A program made the translations under genes and the position numbers. 47,403 nucleotides of DNA from Lachnospiraceae bacterium UBA7026. GTDB lineage: Bacteria > Bacillota > Clostridia > Lachnospirales > Lachnospiraceae. The first letter of the stretch is position 1. Each line of letters starts with the position of its first letter. The notes beneath the pieces were generated by a model that saw nothing but the letters and a program-made list of their open reading frames with translations, did not search any database and had not been told where the DNA came from. Below, piece by piece: positions 41,381 through 47,403 of this stretch. The stretch covers positions 1,606 through 49,008 of the forward strand of contig DLBH01000001.1 in assembly GCA_002494165.1 (NCBI GenBank). Direction: 5' to 3'.

Positions 41381-42538
41381 TTATTCAAACCACCTGTAAT
41401 TATCGATGTAATCCTGGACATTATCCTTGGTAATCAGAGGATTATGCCTCTCTGACGGGAAGGGTATGAAGTATTCTTCTGGCAGGGTCTTGTCGTTGAG
41501 GTACTGGACCAGGTAAGTCACTGCCAGATAGGTAGAGCCGTAGGGGTCTGTATTATAGGTCACATAGAGGTCCCCGTCCTTTACTGCCTGGGAGGCATCC
41601 TTGGAAGCGTCCGCTCCTCCTACCAGCACACCTTTTATGTTCTGGGCCTTGAGGGCCTGGACTGCTCCGATGGCCATCTCATCATTACAACAGGATACGA
41701 TGGACAGCTCGTCGGCAACGCCTTCCCTGGCCAGGAGATTCTCCATAACCTGCATACCTTCATTCCGCTTACAGTTTGCAGTCTGGGAAGCCACAATCTC
41801 CATATCCGGGTACTCTGCAATGGCATCTTCAATACCAGCCTTTCTTTCCTCCATGTTCTGTACTCCTGCCGGCCCCTCCAGGATGATAGCCTTACCCTTG
41901 CCGCCGGCAGCCTCACACAGCTCCTTGGTTACAAGATAACCCGTCTCATAATAGTCTACACCGGTTCTCATGAAAGCTCCTGTATCCGGGGCCGTTCCTA
42001 TGGCAACAACGGGGATACCCTTCTCATTGGCAGCGTCGATCATGGGCTGGATGCCCTTGGAATCTGACGGATGGATCACAAAGCCATCCACATTCTGGTC
42101 TATGAGGGACTCCATGATGGTCAGCTGCTCATCGATATTATCCTGATTGGAGGGTGCCAAAGTCTGGACCTCCAGGCCCATATCCTTGCCGGCCTGGGCA
42201 CCGCCTGCCCACATGCCTATCATATAGGGATTGGTAGAATTCCTGGTCATAACAACAATCTTATACTTGTCCTTAGCTTTCACTGAAGTAGAGATTCCTC
42301 TTCCTATGCCCTCCACCGGTAAAACCAGTTCGTTCTTGGCATAGTCGCTGGCCCGGTTGGTGTTGACATTCAGGCTGAAATCCTCATTGACCTTGCTGCC
42401 CTTCTCACTCTCCGTCAGTTCCAGCTTGGTCTCTGTCGCTTCACCCGCCTGCTGGCCGGAACCACAGGCACACAGGCCCAGGACCATCACAAGGGCCACT
42501 GCCAAAGCCAGTCCTCTTTTTTTTGTAATTTTTTTCAT
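41381..42538 (-). CDS. Sugar-binding lipoprotein of the ribose/galactose type
   Basis: 385 residues. Lipoprotein signal peptide MKKITKKRGLALAVALVMVL-GLCAC with lipidated Cys25. The periplasmic-binding-protein type I fold is shown by KIVVMTRNSTNPYMIGMWAGG, LIDQNVDGFVIHPSDSKGI, GFDYYETG-like VDYYETGYLV and VLVGGADASKDASQAV. Unlike RbsB, about 65 extra residues separate the signal peptide from the fold. First gene of the importer operon; the ligand is probably a monosaccharide such as ribose, xylose or galactose, but cannot be fixed. Confidence 0.92.
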   Translation of the reverse strand: MKKITKKRGLALAVALVMVLGLCACGSGQQAGEATETKLELTESEKGSKVNEDFSLNVNTNRASDYAKNELVLPVEGIGRGISTSVKAKDKYKIVVMTRNSTNPYMIGMWAGGAQAGKDMGLEVQTLAPSNQDNIDEQLTIMESLIDQNVDGFVIHPSDSKGIQPMIDAANEKGIPVVAIGTAPDTGAFMRTGVDYYETGYLVTKELCEAAGGKGKAIILEGPAGVQNMEERKAGIEDAIAEYPDMEIVASQTANCKRNEGMQVMENLLAREGVADELSIVSCCNDEMAIGAVQALKAQNIKGVLVGGADASKDASQAVKDGDLYVTYNTDPYGSTYLAVTYLVQYLNDKTLPEEYFIPFPSERHNPLITKDNVQDYIDNYRWFE

Positions 42539-42587
42539 GTTACATACCTCCCTCCGTCACTATCATCAACAAATTCCTTCTTTTTTT

Positions 42588-42616
42588 ACTGTACACTCCC
42601 GGCTGGAATCCGTCAA
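42588..42616 (-). promoter_or_regulatory. Promoter of the sugar ABC operon
   Basis: Minus strand: TTGACG (42616-42611), 17-base spacer, TACAGT (42593-42588). No full cre site was recognised next to it. Confidence 0.6.
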
Positions 42617-42654
42617 ACAGGCTTCTTCCTTTGAAAGGGTAAAACCGGACTGCT

Positions 42655-42704
42655 AAAATTAAAAGCAGGGCGGCAAAGCTTATATGCTTTCTCTCGCCCT
42701 GCTT
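42655..42704 (-). terminator. Terminator after the thioredoxin-reductase-like gene
   Basis: Ten-pair stem AAGCAGGGCG/CGCCCTGCTT (42663-42672 with 42695-42704) plus an inner AAAGC/GCTTT stem, followed on the minus strand by TTAATTTT. Confidence 0.8.
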
Positions 42705-42733
42705 CATCTTGTCATTCATCCTATGTCGCGGTT

Positions 42734-43633
42734 CTATTCACTTTTCAGATAGTCCAGCACAGAATAGAGGGCATTCGCCCCATCTCCCACTGCTGTAGAA
42801 ACCTGCCGCAACTGTTTGGTCCTCACATCTCCTGCCGCAAATATACCCGGGCAGGAAGTGATTCCATCTTCTCCGGCTACAATATAACCCTGTGGATCCA
42901 GGTCTGTCAGGTTTTTAAGAACATCTGTACAAGGTCTGGCCCCTATGGCTTCAAAAAGTCCGTCCACACGAATCCTTCTGCCGCTGCTGAGCACCAGTCT
43001 TTCCATCCTGTCTCCGCCCTCAGCCATAAGAATCGAGGTCCCCCGCAGAATCTCTACGGTAGGCATATCTTCCAGCTTTTTCAAAGTCACCGGGTTGCCC
43101 TGGAACTGGTCCATCCAGTGAATCAGGTAAACCTGGTTGCAGAAATTGGTCATGAAGAGGGCGGTATCGAGGGCCGTATCTCCTCCACCTGCCACAGCCA
43201 CTGCTTTATCGTCATAGGCAGGTCCGTCACAGACAGCACAGGAATGGATATATTCGGCCTCGAACTTCTCTCTTCCTATAATATTCAAATGTCTAGTCTC
43301 TGTCCCGGCTGCCCATATAAGGGCACGGGCCTCCAAATGCCGGCCATCCAGGAAGTCAACCTTCCATCCATCCCCGGCCCTGCTGCAGGCGCATACTTCT
43401 CCTGTGTGGAAGGGGACTCTCAGCTCCTCCGCGTGAAGGCGGAACTTCTCACCCAGGTCATAGCCGGTGATTCCGTAAAAGCCAAGATAATTATCTACCC
43501 TGAAGCTTCTGGCAATCTGGCCGGTCCCGAGAAACTCTCTCTCAGCCACTTTGAAATCCAGATTACTCCGCTGGGCATAGACAGCCGCACTGAGACCTGC
43601 CGGACCACTTCCTATAATCAGCAGATCAAGCAT
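42734..43633 (-). CDS. Thioredoxin-reductase-like flavoprotein without NADPH motif
   Basis: 299 residues; FAD motif GSGPAGLSAA at the N-terminus, redox-active Cys132-AVC-135 (HSCAVCDG), a second dinucleotide motif AGGGDTALDTA (148-158) and the C-terminal GIFAAGDVR. In NADPH-dependent thioredoxin reductases the second domain carries HRRxxxR; here it is HWMDQFQ (172-178), with all three arginines lost. The electron donor may therefore be NADH, ferredoxin or another flavoprotein, as in ferredoxin-dependent flavin thioredoxin reductases of clostridia. The thioredoxin-like partner is encoded 12 bases upstream in the same direction. Confidence 0.85.
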   Translation of the reverse strand: MLDLLIIGSGPAGLSAAVYAQRSNLDFKVAEREFLGTGQIARSFRVDNYLGFYGITGYDLGEKFRLHAEELRVPFHTGEVCACSRAGDGWKVDFLDGRHLEARALIWAAGTETRHLNIIGREKFEAEYIHSCAVCDGPAYDDKAVAVAGGGDTALDTALFMTNFCNQVYLIHWMDQFQGNPVTLKKLEDMPTVEILRGTSILMAEGGDRMERLVLSSGRRIRVDGLFEAIGARPCTDVLKNLTDLDPQGYIVAGEDGITSCPGIFAAGDVRTKQLRQVSTAVGDGANALYSVLDYLKSE

Positions 43634-43645
43634 ATAGTCACCTGC

Positions 43646-44008
43646 TTATAAGTTCAGGTCAAAGCCTCTGGGAATCTTTACAGAGCTTGTTGATCTTGAA
43701 AACTCCATCTTGGATTCAGCCATCTTCTCCACTTCGCCGGCCACTTTGAGAACTTTCTCGATGTTCTCTTTCATCTGTGCCCTGCTCTCTTCAGGAGATG
43801 CCTCATAGAGCTTGCGGTCGCCAAGGAAGAAAGAGGGAACCCGGTCATGGGGGAACTTGGATACGATATCCGGTCTTGCATCCTCGTCAATTTTGAGGAC
43901 TTCAACCTTCGCATAATCCGCATTAGCGTTCTGAAGTTCTAACAGAATGGAATCTGCTCTCTTACAATACTGACAGCTCTTCGAATAAAAATACAAAATA
44001 CCAATCAT
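43646..44008 (-). CDS. Thioredoxin/glutaredoxin-like protein (CQYC)
   Basis: 120 residues. The N-terminal fold starts ILYFYSKSCQYCKRAD with active-site Cys12 and Cys15 and contains the cis-proline region RVPSFFLGD. A helical, charged C-terminal tail of about 40 residues (ENIEKVLKVAGEVEKMAE onwards) is not part of normal thioredoxins. It is probably the substrate of the flavoprotein encoded next. A GGAGAAGG ribosome binding site precedes the ATG. Confidence 0.82.
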   Translation of the reverse strand: MIGILYFYSKSCQYCKRADSILLELQNANADYAKVEVLKIDEDARPDIVSKFPHDRVPSFFLGDRKLYEASPEESRAQMKENIEKVLKVAGEVEKMAESKMEFSRSTSSVKIPRGFDLNL

Positions 44009-44182
44009 AGCCTTCTCCTTTTCTAAAACTCAATATGATTATGATAACCGGAAGGACCCTCCTGCCGGCACGGAGTTGCATTACTGTCTCAGAAACTCCC
44101 TCATACTGATTTTACACGTTATCAGGCTACAAAATTTGTGCAAATGATACGGTTTATTTACAATATTCGTATCAGGTACAAA

Positions 44183-44214
44183 GGCCCCCGCTGCAAAGAA
44201 TTGCAGCGGGGGCC
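44183..44214 (-). terminator. Terminator after carB
   Basis: Perfect 14-pair stem GGCCCCCGCTGCAA/TTGCAGCGGGGGCC with a four-base loop, followed on the minus strand by TTTGTA. The T-run is short but the stem is very strong. Confidence 0.75.
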
Positions 44215-44241
44215 GGACTGGTCTTTATTTAATATTTCCCT

Positions 44242-47200
44242 TTATTTATCCTTGATCTCACTGTGCCATTCCTGAAGGGATTCCACTCTTTTCGTATTGT
44301 GCTTCTGCTCATAGAGGATACCCTCGGCGGCAGCCTTGCCGGCAGCAACAGTTGTGATATAAGGAATCTTGGCCTTGATGGCGGACCTTCTTACATAACT
44401 GTCATCGTAGGCGCTCTCCTTGCCGGCGGGAGTATTGATAATCATCTGAACCTCGCCGTTGACAATGAGATCCTGCAGATTGGGCCGGCCTTCATGACGC
44501 TTCTTGATCAGTTCTGAAGGAATGCCGTTCTCATTGAGAAGCTTGTTGGTTCCCCTGGTAGCATAAATCTTGAATCCGCCTTCCATAAAGCTCTTGGCCA
44601 GGTCAACGACCTCCGGCTTATCCTTGGAATTAACGGAAATCAGTACGGAACCTGAGGTAGGCAGCTTGGACTGGGTAGCCTCCTGGGCCTTGAAGAAGGC
44701 CTCACCTGTTGTGGAAGCGATACCAAGTACCTCGCCGGTAGACCGCATCTCCGGACCGAGAAGCGGGTCAACCTCCTGGAACATATTGAAGGGGAATACC
44801 GCTTCCTTGACACCGTAATATGGAATATGCTGCTCCTTGAGCTGGGGCACCGGTGAAGGCTTGCCTGTAAGCTCTGAGGTAAGGATCTCCGTGGCCAGAG
44901 GCACCATGCGGATATTGCAGACCTTGGATACCAGCGGAACCGTACGGGAAGCTCTCGGATTAGCCTCAAGAACATAAATCTTGTCATTCTCGATGGCATA
45001 CTGCATATTCATCAGGCCGACAACATGCATCTCTTCGGCAATCCTTCTGGTATATTCCCTGATCGTCTTCAGGTGCTCTTCAGAAATATGTCTGGAAGGA
45101 ATGATACAGGCAGAGTCTCCGGAATGGATTCCGGCCAGCTCGATATGCTCCATAACAGCGGGTACAAAAGCATGGGTACCGTCGCAGATGGCGTCTGCCT
45201 CACACTCGAGGGCATGAACCAGGAAACGGTCGATAAGGATAGGCCGGTCCGGTGTCACACCGACAGCCGCTCTCATATAATCTCCCATGGTCTCATCGTC
45301 ATAGACAACTTCCATACCGCGGCCGCCCAGAACGTAAGAGGGCCTTACCATAACCGGGTAACCAATCTGGTTGGCAATCTTCACTGCCTCTTCCACTGTG
45401 GTGGCCATACCTGCCTCAGGCATAGGAATACCCAGCTTGTCCATGGTCTTACGGAACTCGTCCCGGTCCTCTGCCAGGTCAATGATGGCCGGGGAGGTTC
45501 CCAGGATCTTCACCCCGTTCTTCTCCAGGTCAGAAGCCAGGTTAAGAGGTGTCTGACCACCGAACTGGGCGATGACGCCCACAGGCTGTTCCTTCTTATA
45601 TATACTCAGTACATCCTCAAGAGTCAGGGGCTCGAAGTAAAGCTTGTCAGAAGTATCATAATCTGTGGATACAGTCTCCGGATTACAGTTTACGATAATA
45701 GTCTCAAAGCCGAGTTTCTTGAGAGAGAGGGCTGCATGTACACAGCAGTAGTCAAACTCGATACCCTGGCCGATCCGGTTGGGGCCGCCTCCCAGAATCA
45801 TGATCTTAGGCTTGTCTGTATTGACCGGATTGTTGTCCGGTGCATTATAGGTGGAATAGTAGTAAGCGTTATCCTTGGTTCCGCTGACATGGACGCCATC
45901 CCAGGTCTCCTCCACACCGATCTCAATACGGCGGTTGCGGATATCCTCCTCAGGAACCTCCAGAATCTCGCTGAGATACTTGTCAGAGAAGCCGTCCTTC
46001 TTGGCCTGGGTCAGGGCATCATCTGCCGGCACAGACCCCTTGAAGGCCATGAGGGCTTCCTCCTCCTCAACCAACTCCTTCATCTGCTCGATAAAATAGC
46101 GCTTCACCCGGGTAAGATTGTAGATCTCTTCCACGTCAGCTCCCTTGCGGAGAGCTTCGTACATGATGAAATGTCTCTCGCTGCTTGCTGTATTCAAAAG
46201 TCTGAGCAGTTTCTCCTTAGATAAGGAATTATAATTCTTCACATGGCCAAGACCATAGCGGTCCTTCTCTAAGGACCGGACAGCCTTCTGGAAGGCCTCC
46301 TTGTAGGTCTTGCCGATACTCATAACCTCGCCTACAGCCCTCATCTGGGTACCCAGCTTGTCCTCAACGCCTTTGAACTTCTCAAAGGCCCAGCGGGCAA
46401 ACTTGACAACTACATAATCTCCGTCAGGCTTGTACTGGTCAAGAGTGCCGTACTTGCCACAGGGGATATCCTTGAGGGTCATGCCTGTAGCCAGCATGGA
46501 CGATACCAGGGCAATGGGGAAGCCTGTCGCCTTGGAAGCAAGGGCTGAAGACCTGGATGTCCTGGGGTTGATCTCAATAACGATAATACGGTCGGAAACC
46601 GGGTCATGGGCAAACTGGACATTAGTTCCGCCAATTACCTGGATGGAATCCACAATCCTGTAGGCCTGGTCCTGGAGCCGGTCCATAACTTCCTGGGAAA
46701 TGGTCAGCATAGGGGCCGTACAGAAGGAATCTCCTGTGTGGACACCCATGGGGTCTACATTCTCGATAAAGCAGACTGTGATCATGTTGCCGTCCTTGTC
46801 CCGGACTACCTCAAGCTCCAGCTCCTCCCAGCCCATGACAGACTCTTCTACCAGTACCTGGCCCACCAGGCTGGCCTGAAGGCCTCTGGAACAAACTACC
46901 TTCAATTCTTCTTTATTATATACCAGACCGCCGCCGGCACCACCCATGGTGTAGGCTGGTCTCAATACTACCGGATAATGGAGCTTCTCCGCGATCTCCA
47001 GAGCCTGGTCCACACTGTAGGCAACCTCAGACCTGGCCATCTCAATACCCAGGGCCTCCATGGTCTCCTTGAACTCAATACGGTCCTCGCCCCGCTCAAT
47101 GGCGTCCACCTGGACACCAATGACCTTAACCTGGTACTTATCCAGGACTCCTGCCTTATTCAGCTCAGCACAGAGATTCAGTCCGGACTGGCCTCCCAGA

Positions 47201-47403
47201 TTGGGAAGAAGGGCATCCGGTCTCTCCTTGGCGATAATCTCCTCAAGTCTCTCTACGTTAAGGGGCTCAATATAGGTGACATCCGCCATCTCCGGGTCTG
47301 TCATAATTGTTGCCGGGTTCGAATTAACCAGCACAATCTGATATCCCAGGTTCCTCAAAGCCTTGCAGGCCTGGGTTCCGGAATAGTCAAATTCGCAGGC
47401 CTG
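44242..47403 (-). CDS. carB: Carbamoyl-phosphate synthase large subunit (N-terminus cut by window edge)
   Basis: About 1053 of roughly 1070 residues are present; the first 20-25 lie beyond base 47403. The visible start is QACEFDYSGTQACKALRNLG. Two homologous ATP-grasp halves are seen: the first with RPAYTMGGAGGG and EINPRTSRSSALASK, the second with GQGIEFDYCCVHAALSL, RPSYVLGGRGMEVVYD and EANPRASRTVP. The C-terminal allosteric domain ends the protein (ISVNSKDKPEVVDLAKSF). With CarA it makes carbamoyl phosphate for pyrimidines and arginine. carA is expected just beyond the window on the same strand. Confidence 0.97.
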   Translation of the reverse strand, partial: QACEFDYSGTQACKALRNLGYQIVLVNSNPATIMTDPEMADVTYIEPLNVERLEEIIAKERPDALLPNLGGQSGLNLCAELNKAGVLDKYQVKVIGVQVDAIERGEDRIEFKETMEALGIEMARSEVAYSVDQALEIAEKLHYPVVLRPAYTMGGAGGGLVYNKEELKVVCSRGLQASLVGQVLVEESVMGWEELELEVVRDKDGNMITVCFIENVDPMGVHTGDSFCTAPMLTISQEVMDRLQDQAYRIVDSIQVIGGTNVQFAHDPVSDRIIVIEINPRTSRSSALASKATGFPIALVSSMLATGMTLKDIPCGKYGTLDQYKPDGDYVVVKFARWAFEKFKGVEDKLGTQMRAVGEVMSIGKTYKEAFQKAVRSLEKDRYGLGHVKNYNSLSKEKLLRLLNTASSERHFIMYEALRKGADVEEIYNLTRVKRYFIEQMKELVEEEEALMAFKGSVPADDALTQAKKDGFSDKYLSEILEVPEEDIRNRRIEIGVEETWDGVHVSGTKDNAYYYSTYNAPDNNPVNTDKPKIMILGGGPNRIGQGIEFDYCCVHAALSLKKLGFETIIVNCNPETVSTDYDTSDKLYFEPLTLEDVLSIYKKEQPVGVIAQFGGQTPLNLASDLEKNGVKILGTSPAIIDLAEDRDEFRKTMDKLGIPMPEAGMATTVEEAVKIANQIGYPVMVRPSYVLGGRGMEVVYDDETMGDYMRAAVGVTPDRPILIDRFLVHALECEADAICDGTHAFVPAVMEHIELAGIHSGDSACIIPSRHISEEHLKTIREYTRRIAEEMHVVGLMNMQYAIENDKIYVLEANPRASRTVPLVSKVCNIRMVPLATEILTSELTGKPSPVPQLKEQHIPYYGVKEAVFPFNMFQEVDPLLGPEMRSTGEVLGIASTTGEAFFKAQEATQSKLPTSGSVLISVNSKDKPEVVDLAKSFMEGGFKIYATRGTNKLLNENGIPSELIKKRHEGRPNLQDLIVNGEVQMIINTPAGKESAYDDSYVRRSAIKAKIPYITTVAAGKAAAEGILYEQKHNTKRVESLQEWHSEIKDK

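Noticed and set aside
45025..46224. A 399-codon plus-strand frame opposite carB
   Set aside because: carB is intact and conserved throughout; the opposite frame has no start signal or family match.

Overview
The window looks like chromosomal DNA of a strictly anaerobic Gram-positive bacterium of the class Clostridia, most likely Lachnospiraceae or a close relative. This is inferred from Firmicutes-type Shine-Dalgarno sequences (AGGAGG) before nearly every gene, lipoprotein signal peptides, superoxide reductase and flavodiiron protein instead of aerobic detoxification, a DUF4125 protein, a Gx-type membrane protein beside ApbE, and a glycyl radical enzyme. Coding density is high and most genes lie on the minus strand. 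No rRNA, tRNA, CRISPR array, insertion sequence or prophage was seen.

Layout. 1-3170: head of the S10 ribosomal protein operon (rpsJ, rplC, rplD, rplW, partial rplB; minus strand) with its promoter and a structured 230-nt leader. 3.4-7.9 kb: NUDIX hydrolase, ApbE flavin transferase, Gx-type membrane protein, SAM methyltransferase and a DegV protein. 8.1-11.9 kb: superoxide reductase, Ca2+/Na+ antiporter, LarC and a ThrH-like phosphatase. 12-15.6 kb: an iron-chelate or corrinoid type ABC importer (binding lipoprotein, permease, ATPase with an extra C-terminal domain). 15.9-18.9 kb: two plus-strand hydrolases (tannase/feruloyl-esterase-like and beta-lactamase-fold). 19.4-23.7 kb: flavodiiron protein fused to rubredoxin, a small rubredoxin-like protein, a DJ-1/PfpI protein, a DUF4125 protein and a catalytically degenerate resolvase domain. 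24.1-24.8 kb: a decayed HAD phosphatase gene. 24.9-32.9 kb: a diol-dehydratase cluster. 33.3-37.4 kb: a small orphan ORF, a MacB-like permease and a MacA/HlyD-like adaptor with a huge insertion. 37.5-42.6 kb: a ribose-type sugar ABC importer. 42.7-44 kb: a thioredoxin-reductase-like flavoprotein with a thioredoxin-like partner. 44.2 kb to the end: carB, truncated by the window edge.

The most interesting region is 24.9-32.9 kb. A glycyl radical enzyme carries all the active-site residues of B12-independent glycerol/1,2-propanediol dehydratase. It also has an internal insertion of about 76 residues containing an amphipathic helix that resembles a microcompartment encapsulation peptide between flexible linkers, although no shell gene is visible. 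Downstream in the same direction come its radical-SAM activase and, four bases later with a TTG start, metK, which makes the S-adenosylmethionine the activase consumes. Next is a PocR-domain sensor of the LytS/YesM type whose phospho-accepting His is replaced by Gln, and an AraC-type response regulator. Together they suggest a self-supplied diol-dehydration module with non-canonical signalling.

A second theme is recurrent. At least six loci carry short tandem repeats whose unit is a multiple of three (15, 39, 66, 18, 30 and 39 bp). All sit at gene edges or in linkers and stay open in frame with, or in one case one frame away from, the neighbouring gene. Several copies differ only or mainly by transitions.
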